Assembly (NCBI GenBank): GCA_037043015.1
Contig: CM073322.1
Location: forward strand, 20,099,601-20,163,600
DNA length: 64,000 bases
Source of the DNA: Bryum argenteum
Lineage: Eukaryota; Streptophyta; Bryopsida; Bryales; Bryaceae
Direction: 5' to 3'
In this document: one piece after another, positions 23,231-34,235 of the stretch
Position numbering within the stretch: position 1 is the first letter of the stretch
Layout: each line of letters opens with the position of its first letter
Program-made: the position numbers and the translations under genes
The notes under the pieces: model-generated
What the model saw: the letters and a program-made list of their open reading frames with translations, nothing else
Told to the model about the DNA's origin: nothing
The model's database searches: none

Positions 23231-23975
23231 CCACTTCCTGAACCCAAGGCCGCTTAGGAGTTAAGTCCGTACTTCATATATTCTCCTTTTTGCAAGCTAT
23301 TTCATTTGAAATTAACCCCTAAAGGTCTCAGCGTGCTGTGGTGACCAGTAGAATACGGTGTATTTTGGTTGTAATTGGAGTGAATGCACACCTTTGATGG
23401 GTTTGAGTCCAAAGAAGAAGTTGACATTTGAATTAATTAATGCGGTTCTAGTGAGCTATTACAATTCCAGTTTAGAGTTTCTTGTTGGTAGCCAATCCTA
23501 ATTATACGACAACGTACATACTATCCCCAAGGGACTTCTAAGGGTTAAGATAAAATAGCTATTGTATTAAATTTGAGAAAAATCATTTAATTCTTTCATC
23601 CCATAACAACATTTATTTGTACTTCACATTCATATCCTTTTTTGATGACAATTGGTTGTACTTCACATTCTTTCTATCCTGTTCATAAAATCTTTAGGTC
23701 CACACTTCTAGTCTCAAAAGTCCTATGTTTTTACAATATTTCAATTCTAAATCCCCTATTCTTTCAACGACGTTTTTTTTGTACTTCACATTTTTTTTCT
23801 TTTAGCACACAAAATCTTCACGTACTCTTTCAAGTCTCAAAACGACTTAACGATTATTGTCATCTAAAGGCTCTCTCAAACATAAATTTGAGCACTCACC
23901 GGAAAGTACCATGACCTAATCACTACAAATTTTAATTGCAAATCGTAACACTAAATGTCACACGCCACCAAAGTG
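23231..23975. other. AT-rich intergenic DNA
   Basis: Three repeats of 'gtacttcacatt' with 'tttttt' (around 23610, 23655, 23780) form a loose internal repetition. No gene recognised. Confidence 0.35.
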
Positions 23976-23978
23976 TTA

Positions 23979-24351
23979 GAGCATGCCCTGCCCTGTCCGT
24001 CAGGCTAGGCCACTCTGTTGTAGGAAAACCTCGCATGCGCTGCTTGGCCAGGCATAGCAGCCCCACCCTAGGCCACGACACAGGCTGGAGCAAAAGGCCT
24101 CTCACCAATCACATTTGATGACAAGCAGATTATAATATAAATAATTCTTGCCAATCAAAGTTTTGCCATGTGTCACTATTCCATTGGTTAATAGGGATGC
24201 TAAAATATGAATGAAGTCACGGGATAACTTAGAATTATGGTGTTCTAGAATTTAGGAGACCTCAACCCTCTTGACTGGGTTACAGGGATAGTGTATGGGT
24301 TGGGGCTCCTCGCACACTGAATATGGCCCAAAGTGCGGGATGGGCATGCTC
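23979..24351. mobile_element. MITE, PIF/Harbinger-like (373 bp)
   Basis: The left end GAGCATGCCCTGCCCTG and the reverse complement of the right end, GAGCATGCCCATCCCGC, form a terminal inverted repeat with 14 of 17 matches. Both ends are flanked by TTA (23976-23978 and 24352-24354), a 3-bp target duplication of the TWA type made by PIF/Harbinger transposases. There is no transposase, so the element is non-autonomous. Small frames inside and across it are not genes. Confidence 0.72.
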
Positions 24352-24354
24352 TTA

Positions 24355-25358
24355 CAACACGAATTGTCAAACCATAATAGTAAATGTGAGAGCGAGCAAA
24401 GTTTCTTGCAAGTGGAAGAATCTTTCGGAAGTATTGCAATTGATGGCTTAAAAAAAGATCAAGGGACATTGATTGCAATGGCAATCCAAAGTCAATACTA
24501 ATCTTACGAGAGTTGAGAAATAGTGTTATCCACCAAAAGTTACTCCTTACACACATCGCTGTGTAACACTAATAAAAAACTACAAAGTGTCGGGCAATGG
24601 TTCATGCATGGCAGCTACCAAGGAGGCACCCTAGAATCCGTGGTGATCTCTCAAGGCCGTTTTTGATAATTTTGAATTCAAACTTGAGGTCTGCGACCCC
24701 AAGTTACCCTTGGAAGCCTACTTCTTGGCATTTAATGTCTATACATCAAAAAATTACCCCTCCTCCATCCTCCTTGGTAGCTGCTACGAACGCTTACCCC
24801 AAAGTGTCAACCTCCATGCAAAAAGTACCTCGAAACATCTCAACACCAGCATCATCAGCGTGGCGAAGTTTCAAAAGTGAGTCTTTCTCGGTGAGAATTG
24901 AATGCAACTGCAGTGCGACCATGCTTGAAAAACACGAGTGCTATCAACAATGTTATTGTAATCGACCGTGACGGAGGTGCTTTTGTCAGCACGTCAAGTG
25001 GTCGTCAACTCAATCCAAATCATCGGTGCCCTCCTTTATCCTTTTTTGGCTTTCGGCACCACATGCTCTCCGACCGCCGCACGTCGCCCTGTGGAACAAA
25101 GTACTGTACAGCCATTGTCAACACTCGGCTGCAAATCCGGCATGGAGACAATTGCTATTGCTCCATTTTAGCAATAAATTTGTCAGCCGATTGAGAGACT
25201 GCCGAATTGGCCATCGTAAGCCTGATGAAACTCGACAACTGTGGGAAGATTTGCTAGAGCTCTCGATAGATCGATCGATCATGACAACTTGCCCGAATTC
25301 GAGTACTTAAGAGCGAGATTTGCCCACTTTCTTCCACACCTACAGTCAGCGAGTTGCA
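24355..25358 (+). other. 5' flank of first GDSL gene
   Basis: It contains the promoter and leader. Parts match the flank of the second GDSL gene (for example 'ttcggcaccacatgctc' at 25053 and 30654, and the block just before the ATG), showing that the duplication included upstream DNA. A repeated 'gatcgatcgat' lies at 25265-25280. Confidence 0.45.
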
Positions 25359-26974
25359 ATGGCGATGGAGCGATTCATGGTGGTGCTCGCGTTCAGTTGT
25401 GTTGTCATGCTCATGGCCATCAATGGAGCTGCAGCAGCGGGAACGTTCAAGTGCCCCACCGCATTCTGGGTCTTCGGAGACTCCTTGACAGACACTGGAA
25501 ACTCCCAGGTCGCGTTTCCTACGCAGGCCAAACTTGTTGCACCATATGGCCAGAACTACAACTTCAGTGACAAGCCTGGTCGCAACCGTTACTCTAATGG
25601 TCGCCTCGTCGTCGACTTCGTTGGTGCGCCTCAAACCTCTCTAGATATATAATCGTATTCCACTTATTGCTCAGTAACTGGGTCGAGATGATTGGGTGAT
25701 ATTCCAGATTGTTAGTGTAATAGAATGGCGTGTGGAGTACTACCATCGCGTATTGATGTGAGTTGATCATGTCGATGCAGCTCAAGCGTTCCGATTCCCG
25801 TTCTTCGGCACTTATCAGCACGTCTTGAACGGTGCGAATTACTTGAAGGGAGCCAACTTCGCATACTCGGGCGCTACGGCGAACGCTACGACTTTCCTCA
25901 CTCCCTTCTACTTGAACCTGCAGGTGGACCAGTTCATCAACTTCAAGAACGTCACCACCACCACGACTCCGTTCCGTAAGTTCGAAATTGCACGAATAAA
26001 TACTCTTTTAGCCGATTACTGGTGGAATTCTTGATAGCTTCCGAGCAAGCTGCCTGTGTACGTGGGTTGACAGTGAGATGATTGACTTGCAGCGCGAGGT
26101 TTGTACACTCCAACGTATCTACCACCTCTCATCAACCCATTCACCCAAGGCGCGTATTACATTCCTGAGATCGGCGGTAACGAATTTGCTGTCGCAACAC
26201 TGGCTCTGAATCTGCCGTCAGCGGCCGTAATTGCAGCTTTTGTTCCCGCCGCTGCAGCGGCAGTGAAGCAGGCCATCACGGTACGTTTGATGACTTGGAT
26301 TGCATGCAGAGCTCCGTCTCTACTAGTGACTGAAAAGTGCATTCTGATTTGTGGCAGACGCTTCATGCCACCGGCGGCCGACTGTTCTTCTTGGGAAACA
26401 CACCGCCACAAGGATGCAACCCAGCGCAGCTGACGATACTCAGTAGCAGCCCGAGGGACGCGCTGGGCTGCGCGGATGACGCGAACGCCGTCAACCGAGC
26501 TTACGACGTTGCCTTGAGGCAGGTGGTCTCCGACTTGCAGGCTAATTTCAGCGGCGATGGCACCCAGATCTACTACTTCGATTGGTACAACGCCACCACG
26601 GAGATTCTCACCAACCCTGCCACTTACGGTACTCACCAACTTTTCTCATTAGCTTCTGCATACAGTGAGAGTTCGCACATTCTAACCTGTGGGGTGGGTC
26701 TTGCGCAGGGTTTACGAACACAAACCAGACCTGCTGCGGTGCTGGAGGACCGTACAACTACAACTCCGCTTTCACCTGCCCCACTTCGTTTGGATCCTGT
26801 TGCCCTGGTTTCACAGCCTGCGCCACACCTAATACCTACGTTTCCTGGGATGGACTTCATTACACTGAAGCTTTTTACAAACAAACCGCCAAGTTCTTCC
26901 TCAGCGGCCGCTATGTCACCCCTGCTTTGAATCTTACGACTGAGTGCAACCTCAGCTTCAGTAACTTCAGTTAA
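25359..26974 (+). CDS. GDSL-type esterase/lipase, tandem copy 1
   Basis: Five exons: 25359-25623, 25781-25975, 26093-26280, 26358-26628 and 26709-26974, giving 394 aa, all GT-AG, phases closing. Residues 1-27 form a secretory signal peptide (hydrophobic VVLAFSCVVMLMA then NGAAAAG). Block I is WVFGDSLTDTGN with nucleophile Ser42; the block with the oxyanion Asn reads IPEIGGNEFA; block V is SWDGLHYTEAFY with the Asp-x-x-His pair. Eight or more Cys in the C-terminal third (CCGAGG, CPTSFGSCCPGF, CATP) suggest disulfides in a secreted or cell-wall protein. The family hydrolyses ester bonds of lipids, cutin-like or wall polymers; substrate cannot be told. The usual GGND is GGNE here, whereas the neighbour keeps GGND. 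The upstream in-frame ATG at 25320 is not used in the neighbour, so 25359 is chosen. Confidence 0.93.
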
Positions 26975-28235
26975 AGCAGTCTTTGTGCTTGCCGTAGGAC
27001 CTGAGTGTTGTTAGAATAAAATGATCGAAGCTGAGTATTCACTCTCTGATGTGCACGCTCAATAGATACAGTGATTTGGTTTCAAGCATTTGACATATAT
27101 ACACTGTATGTCAAATGCTGCTTTGATTTGGGATTTAAGCATTTTACATGAATCAATAACTTCTTTGATTCAGTTTCGAGCTCAAATTAATATCAATCAA
27201 AAGCTGCTTTGATTCAGTTTCAAGCATCGAAAGCTGCATGCTTTTTGATGCAGTTTTGAGCATTTGACATGAATGGATAAGATAGTGTCCACTACGTCCT
27301 GCAGCACATTGACAAGAAAGAATATATGTTGTTTCTACGTCAAGAATAAGGTTTGCTGTTCAATGAAGAAATCGCTGTTTCTCAATTACGATTGCCCTTT
27401 CAGCTTTTCTCTTGGTTCAATGCACCATGCGACAGCCTACACTCTCACATTGAACTCCAAATCCCGATTCCGTCATAATGGCACTTTAGGAAGGTTAGAG
27501 TACTCCATAATGACATCAGATGTACCAATTTGGAACCTCTGCCATGAAAACGACACTTTGTGACAGAATGACACTTTTGGTATGACACTTAAAAACATTG
27601 CCATTATTACGGAATTTTCCGCGTTGATGAACGCCACTTCCTTCTCACGCACGTACACCAGCATGGGTTCTGACATTAAGCTCGTCGATGGTAGCGTGAG
27701 ACTTACAAATCTAAACGACGAACAAGCCTGGAGTGAATCGTACTGTACCTGCACCGGCAAGTTTGGTGATACTGCATGCGATCAAGGAAAAGTTATCTTG
27801 AAGGGTTGGAATCGTGACACCAGTCCCCGACCTCACGCATGAACCGTGGCTTCGCAGCTTTCCTCATTTGAAAGTACCAGGATGCTTGATAACGATGGTT
27901 TTCTGCACCTGGGCATTTGCAAACTGATATCGTGGAAGAATGGTGCCTGGGCTTCGAATGGAAACTATGCTTGGTCGATAACATTCTACATGGAAAATCT
28001 TGATTGATTCATGTGTTTGTCTCGGAGCCGGAATGATTGTCGGTTTCAACACTAGAAACAATGATGAAAGAGTGATGAGGCAATCACTTATTTTGAAAAG
28101 GGAGCACGTTATTTGTGCTACTTGTGCTGCAGTTTGTCACTTACTGCCTCTTTTGGCGTGCCGCTCACCAAATCCAATTTGGGTTCTCCATGGGGTGGGG
28201 ACCCAGTTTTTTATTTTTCACTTTTGACCCCCTTA

Positions 28236-28237
<2 letters not shown>
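26975..28237 (+). other. GDSL-1 3' region with hairpin and lectin-like remnant
   Basis: The 3' UTR lies first. It holds a 13-bp inverted repeat with a 9-base loop: 27085-27097 pairs perfectly with 27107-27119 (agcatttgacata / tatgtcaaatgct). At 27582-27842 an open frame encodes SDIKLVDGSVRLTNLNDEQAW, which resembles the start of an L-type (legume) lectin domain; the rest does not continue as a lectin, so this would be a decayed fragment. That match is from memory and weak. Confidence 0.3.

Positions 28238-28284
<47 letters not shown>
28238..28284. repeat. Poly-T tract (47 T)
   Basis: An uninterrupted run of 47 T. It could be the reverse complement of a retroposed poly-A tail, but no coding remnant is recognisable to its right on the minus strand. 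Confidence 0.9.
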
Positions 28285-28288
<4 letters not shown>

Positions 28289-30414
28289 GTTCCTCCGTTT
28301 CACTCTTGGGTTCTCTTCATGGAATTTCAAGGGCTTGTACACAATAAAATACCAAGCTCCTTTTTATTGGTTCCTCCATATTTGGAATTTTTTTGGGAGA
28401 ACCTAGATTGCATTTAGTTTCCGGCCTTTGGTGTTCTCTACAGCTCGTTTAGATAGCAATCTCATGGCATATTTAACTAAATAAAGACTTAACACTTATG
28501 GACTTTCAAATATGGGGGATTCACTCATCCACAAGCTTGGAATCTACATATGTGAAGAATATCTTCGCAAAGCTTAAATTTTAAAAAATCTTTTATGTAT
28601 TGTTCTTAAACCTAGACTCTGGATTGTCCATATTCCACAAAATGGCACACCTCAACTTTCTGAATCATAGAGCAGAAATCACACAATGTTATAGAATTTG
28701 AAAGTGATGTTACAAAGTACGAATGATACTTGATAAATAAGCATGATTTTATAGAAAAGTGTGACATTACAAAGTATGCCATTGTGTAGGCAAACAAATG
28801 CAAGTTTTGGTGTGACAAAATGACATTTGGCATTGTGCTATTTTAACACACTAAATTGAGAATTTTAACATTGTGCCATTTTAACATAATAAATTGCTCA
28901 AATTCTTGCCCTTGCACAAATTGTTTACTTAGAAATTGCAAAGAAACATTGCATATCTTTGCATTAGCCAAAGAAAAAAGCCGTCAAATTTTCTAAGTTC
29001 AATCAAATCGACATGATTCCCATTATGCTGAAAATCTTCAACATTCCTTGATCGATGTGCCAAAATTAATCCCACAATCCAATCAATTATTCTAACACAT
29101 GGAGTGCGAAATATGTAAAATAACTACGATACTTTATTTTGAAAACTACTCAAATCTTACTCAACTCATTTGATCCTTGTAGCTTTCTATGCTTCAAATA
29201 TTCTCAACATTCAAACAAAAGATATAAGAATAAGATAATAAAAGTAGTTGATAGTGCAATTATGATAGTATTCAAATGGATGGGACTTATTTATATAAGC
29301 AATCTTAGAATGAACAAAATACCAATAAAAGCAATCAACTTAATATTTGAATGTCTATATAATTAAGAAACAAATTACTCTTCGTTAGACCGTGCGAGAA
29401 TCCTTGAGTAATATCCCACGGTCATGCATTCATGGCATGAAGAGTTTTGGTAAGTGCAATGTCATTGTTATTAGAAGTTGACTAAATCTAATCAACATAG
29501 CAAGGAGACGAAGGGACAAGGATAAGAAATATGAGAACGGGAGCAGAGAATGAGGGAACGAAAGAATGAAGGAACCTGACACTAGGAACCAGGAATAAAG
29601 GACAGTAGGGGAATCGGAAACAAGAAAATGAAGAGCCAGGATTCGAGAATTTAAGGAAACAAGATAACGGAAGATAGGGGGTAGAAGAGTAAGAAGACGT
29701 ACAAGGGACCTTGTCACTTGATATGAAGCAATCTAATCCGGAATGAAAGCTCATTCCATACTCTCTATCCTCCATAGTATATATGTGTGATATTACAGAA
29801 GTGTGACGTTACAAAGAAAGGAGGAGGTGCATATGTACCTTATGGACATGGCCTTTCTCGAGACGACATGTACCTTATCAGTGGGTCAATAAAAACAATT
29901 ATCTCAAGTGATTTCTAAAACATGATAAATGATTTGTCATGGATAAGTAAAAGTAAGAATGATAAATTGTTGATAATATATTATTTCCTTATAATGAACT
30001 AATCTATTGGTCATGACGACTATATATATGTTTGAATTCGTGAAATCAAGTATGAGAACATAATTATATTTGGAGTATGAATAGTTGTTCAATTCTTCAT
30101 GCCCTAGCGATTCATATATTTGGAGTATAAATGTATGTGTACTCTTTCAAATCTCAAAAACATCATTTTGTGATAAATTGAAGAATAACATCATCACAAA
30201 GTCTTGCAATTCATAGTCTTGCAATCATCAAGTAGTTCCCAGAAACGATCTTGGTCTATGCCTATGCGAAGTCAATCGTCAATTACCGTCAATTACCGTC
30301 AACTACCATCAAGAAGTAAATCAAATATACACCAAGAAATGCCTTATTCCACTAAACCTGGTGGAATGCGCGGTGGTCAGAGTTCTTGGAGAAGGACACT
30401 AGCTAGATGCAACT
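28285..30414. other. AT-rich intergenic DNA with purine-rich block and Helitron-like vestige
   Basis: No gene recognised. At 29497-29702 the + strand is strongly purine-rich with repeated 'gaacc', 'gggaac' and 'aagga' words; the antisense frames across it are low-complexity artefacts. At about 29848-29880 'ctttctcgagacgacatgtaccttat' resembles the 3' end of the Helitron-like units. Confidence 0.4.
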
Positions 30415-30566
30415 GCAAATTGCACTGCAAATATGCTTCGAAATATCAACTGCTAGACGTTCCCCTGTATATGATCGACTACTCTTACGTGCAAATTGCA
30501 CTGCAAATATGCTTCGAAATATCAACTGCTAGACGTTCCCCTGTATATGATCGACTACTCTTACGT
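30415..30566. repeat. Perfect 76-bp tandem duplication
   Basis: 30415-30490 and 30491-30566 are identical copies of a unit starting gcaaattgcactgc and ending ctactcttacgt. Perfect identity suggests a recent event. It sits in the flank of the second GDSL gene, about 450 bp before its ATG. Confidence 0.95.
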
Positions 30567-31013
30567 TTTATTATTAGTATCGATCGTGACGAGTGTGCAA
30601 TCGTCAGCTTGAATCAGCAGTTCAATCACCTTTTTTCCTTTTCCGCCCTTCGGCACCACATGCTCACATCAATCCAAGCACGTTTCCCTGCACAGAAGAA
30701 CAGCAATTGTCAACCTTAGCTCCAATTCGGGGAAGTAACTAGTGGCGCTCACTTCCACTTGAGACAATTTTGCTATCGCCCCTCAATCTTAGCGAGACCA
30801 GTCCTGCTCGAATATTCGTTCTCTCACAAACATGCATCGTATCTGTCAGCTGATTGTGTTCGAGTTGACACTGTCGGCATGTTGACTTTGCATTTGCTAA
30901 AGTTCTCGATCATGTCACTACGTGCATACATCGCAAGTTGCTCGAATTCGCCTACCCGATAAATACCCACTTTCTTCCACGGTCACCTACAGTCAGCGAC
31001 ATAGAGAGTTGCA

Positions 31014-32584
31014 ATGGCGATGGAGCGATCCATGGTGGTGCTCGCGTTCACTTGTGTTGTCATGCTCATGGTCATCAATGGAGCTGCAGCAGCGGGAACG
31101 TTCAAGTGCCCCACCGCATTCTGGGTCTTCGGAGACTCCTTGACAGACACTGGAAACTCCCAGGTTGCGTTTCCTACGCAGGCCAAACTTGTTGCTCCCT
31201 ATGGCCAGTCCTACAACTTCACTGATAAGCCTGGTCGCAACCGTTACTCTAATGGTCGCCTCGTCGTCGACTTCGTTGGTGCGCCTCAAACCTCAGTCTC
31301 TGTGCATTCCTCTTTGCTCAGTGATTCAGGTTAGTGACGATGTGGATTGTACATGTCGATGCAGCTCAAGCGTTCCGATTTCCGTTCTTCGGCACTTATC
31401 AGCACGTCTTGAACGGTGCGAATTACTTGAAGGGAGCCAACTTCGCATACTCGGGCGCTACGGCGAACGCTACGAATTTCATCACTCCCTTCTACTTGAA
31501 CCTGCAGGTGGACCAGTTCATCAACTTCAAGAACGTCACCACAAACACGTCTCCGTTTCGTAAGTTGCACAATGACAACTTTTCATGTTAGAATCATGCC
31601 GATAGCTTTGCAGGCACTCAGTGCTCTTACTATCAATCGACTGCCTATGTGGAGTGATTATTTTACCTTACTGGGATGCAGCTCGAGGTTTGTACACTCC
31701 AACGTATCTACCGCCTCTCGTAGACCCATTCACCCAAGGCGCGTATTACATTCCTGAGATCGGTGGTAATGACTTCGCTGTCGCAACGCTATTTCTGAAT
31801 CTGCCGTCAGCGGCCGTAATTGCAGCGTTTGTACCCCCCGCTGCGGCGGCAGTGAAGCAGGCCATCACGGTACGTCGAGCGTCCGATTTGATCACATGAT
31901 TGTTTAGAGTATGCATGTACAGTACAATACTGATGCATGAAAACTGAACTCTGATCGCAGACGCTTCATGACTCTGGCGGCAGACTTTTCTTCTTGGGAA
32001 ACGTGCCGCCACAAGGCTGCAACCCCGCGCAGCTGACGATACTCGGGAGTAGCCCCAGGGACGCGCTGGGCTGCGTGGATGACGCGAACGCCGTCAACCG
32101 AGCTTACGACGTCGCCTTGAAGCAGGTGGTCTCCGATTTGCAGGCCAATTTCAGCGGCGATGGCACCCAGATCTACTACTTCGATTTCTACAATGCCACC
32201 ACGGAGATTTTCACCAACCCTGCCACTTACGGTAAACTTTTCTCGCATTAGCTTCTCCGCACAATGAGATTATCAGGCGCATGCTAACCTGTGGATGGTC
32301 ATGAACCAGGATTTACCAACACAAATCAAACCTGCTGCGGTGCTGGAGGACCGTACAACTACAACTCGGCTTTCACCTGCCCCACAGCCGCTGGCTCCTG
32401 TTGCCCTGGTATCCCAGCCTGCGCCACACCTGATACCTACGTCTCCTGGGATGGAATCCATTACACTGAAGCTTTTTACGAACAGATTGCCAAGTTTTTC
32501 CTCAATGGCCGCTATGTCACCCCTACTTTGAATCTCACGGCTCAATGCAACCTCACCTTTGATGCCTTCAACCGAACCAGTTGA
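31014..32584 (+). CDS. GDSL-type esterase/lipase, tandem copy 2
   Basis: Five exons with the same phases as copy 1: 31014-31278, 31365-31559, 31682-31869, 31961-32231 and 32310-32584, giving 397 aa. Exons 1-4 have the same lengths as in copy 1 and are nearly identical; introns differ. Signal peptide residues 1-27, block I WVFGDSLTDTGN (Ser42), IPEIGGNDFA with the canonical Asp, and block V SWDGIHYTEAFY are all present. The C-terminus is slightly longer (TAQCNLTFDAFNRTS). This is a secreted esterase of the plant GDSL family, probably acting outside the cell on an unknown ester. The 86-122-bp introns and exon lengths show that copies 1 and 2 arose by direct tandem duplication about 5.6 kb apart, including part of the upstream region. 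Confidence 0.95.
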
Positions 32585-33007
32585 AGCACATGCTCGTCCC
32601 AGCTCACCAGTTGAAGCACATGGAGTTAGTAGTCTGTCGTGCTGACCATCGAAACTGCTAGTCGAATAAAGTGATAGAACGTGAGGTTCTTTGCCCTCAT
32701 GTGCACGCTTAACAGAAATACATGCAATTACTTTTCCAGCTTTTCGTCCCATACATGTATGTACATGGAATGCATGCATACGCTTGTTAGGCATTGTGAA
32801 ATTGAATGAGTAGAGAAAAAAATTTGGCATTATTGCGACCCAATCAAATTGAGATAATGTAGTCTGTATGAACATGGATATTCTGTAACAAGCTCCCCAC
32901 TGTATGATGCATCCACTTCATAACGAGGGAAGATAATATGAGCTATGCTGGGAGATTGAAGTCACAGTACCTAAATGGATTCCAAGGAGCTCCACCATTT
33001 CAAAAAG
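32585..33007. other. Intergenic, convergent 3' ends
   Basis: GDSL copy 2 (+) and the SP1-like gene (-) converge on this 423-bp stretch, which should contain both 3' UTRs. A short direct repeat 'cagttgaagcacatg' occurs at 32578 and 32607. Confidence 0.5.
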
Positions 33008-34163
33008 CTAGTGTCGGTAGGTTTTTACAACTTGGTCAACATGGCGTCGACAAAGCGGACAGCTCGTGAGCTGGGACGAGCACGAAGTGCAGCAGCACAT
33101 GTGTCCACACGGAACAAAGACGGCATTGTATTCTTGCTCCAAGCAGATGACACACAAATCTGGCGTTCCTGCGCCGTCTTTCTTGTGGGAAACACCACTC
33201 GAGTCGTCGAGTGGGTGAGAAGCTCCTTCCTCGCTGTCACTGCCGCCCTCGCGTTGCGATGCCTGCCTCAGCGCGGCAGCTTCCACCACCCTCCTGTGGA
33301 GTGCCTCTCGCCTGCGGCGCTCCATCACGTGCTTGATGGCGTGCGAGGTGATGAAGTAGATGCCCACGATGGTGAACCCCAGTGACATGTACTTGTACCA
33401 GCGCGACCATCGCCCCAGATTCGCTACAAGTTGGTCTAGACTCTTCGGTGTCACGTAGAATGGGCCCTTGTTCGGTTTCTGAATTCGAATCAAGCCCCGG
33501 TCATCTTGCACTGCTTCTCCCACTACCGTCAGGCTCGTGCCTGTGGGCAGGACTCTCTCCACTCTCTTCACCCCGAGCATCTTCAAACCCTGAGCCCAAG
33601 CAATGATCAAAATTAGCACAACCCTAATATAACACATCCTTGATTCGCTTTGAAAACATAAGTAAAGTGAGAATTGAAGCTCGTGCCTGCAAGTAATCCA
33701 AGGTGCCGCGCACAAGGGACCGGCCAGACTCTTCGAAGACTTCGCTGGCGACAGTAAGCTCCATGCCTGCGGCATTCCGGGCACCGACAACGTAGACACG
33801 GCCGGATCCATCCTCCAGGTACCACGGAACTTCCTTGCTAATTGAGAGCATGAGAGCGGAGTCCTGAATCCACGAGCCCGTGTCATTGTGCTTGAGGAAA
33901 TGCTGCTCTGCGGTCTCCTCAAGAATCACACCTCGTAGGCTCGAGTGCTCGCACGCAATTGGCGAGTCCGCTCCGACACGACCTGCTACAGTGACCACCA
34001 ACGGTACCACCTTGCACGCGGACTCCAGCAGAATGGCCAAATCCTTCAGCTGGTTCACTTTCTCGATGGAGCGCAGGTTGAGCGCGTCTCGCCCCGTGTT
34101 GCGACTTAAGCAGTAGAGCGCGGCTCCGCTCAAACACAACGTTATCCCTCCCCATGAAAGCAT
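33008..34163 (-). CDS. SP1-like RING E3 ubiquitin ligase (SPL1/SP1/MULAN family)
   Basis: Two exons, 33687-34163 and 33008-33589, give 352 aa. The first 20 residues (MLSWGGITLCLSGAALYCLS) are a membrane segment; then comes the BAM/GIDE domain including SLRGVILEE, SESGRSLVRGTLDYLQ-like and GLKMLGVKRVERVLPTG; a second membrane segment lies at about YKYMSLGFTIVGIYFI; and the C-terminal C3HC4 RING starts CVICLEQEYNAVF, with CGHMCCC and CPLCRR, ending VKTYRH. In Arabidopsis SP1 sits in the plastid outer envelope and ubiquitinates TOC import proteins; its relatives include SPL1/DAL2 and animal mitochondrial MULAN. Start: ATG at 34163; the frame upstream has no ATG. The intron between YLQ and GLK has a GC donor (TTGCAG|gcacga) and an AG acceptor; no GT would restore the conserved junction. 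Organelle location is inferred from the family. Confidence 0.95.
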
Positions 34164-34185
34164 GGCTCCTGGCTCCGAACTCACG

Positions 34186-34235
34186 CTCCAAACCCTAACA
34201 TGGCATGAGCCCGAAACCTAACCCTAATCCAACAG
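34186..34235 (-). promoter_or_regulatory. Telo-box cluster upstream of SP1-like gene
   Basis: The plus strand shows aaaccctaac (34190-34199) and 'aacctaaccctaatcc' about 20 bp further on. AAACCCTA telo-boxes are common in plant promoters and 5' UTRs of housekeeping genes. Similar motifs lie near 63160 (GARS). Confidence 0.45.

Noticed and set aside
25254..25634. Antisense frames over the GDSL genes (also 26157-26639, 30993-31289, 31904-32248)
   Set aside because: They occur at the same places in both tandem copies only because the sense exons are conserved; they cross splice sites.
29430..29775. Two overlapping antisense frames of 95 codons
   Set aside because: Low-complexity Leu/Ser/Phe products caused by the purine-rich block on the + strand.
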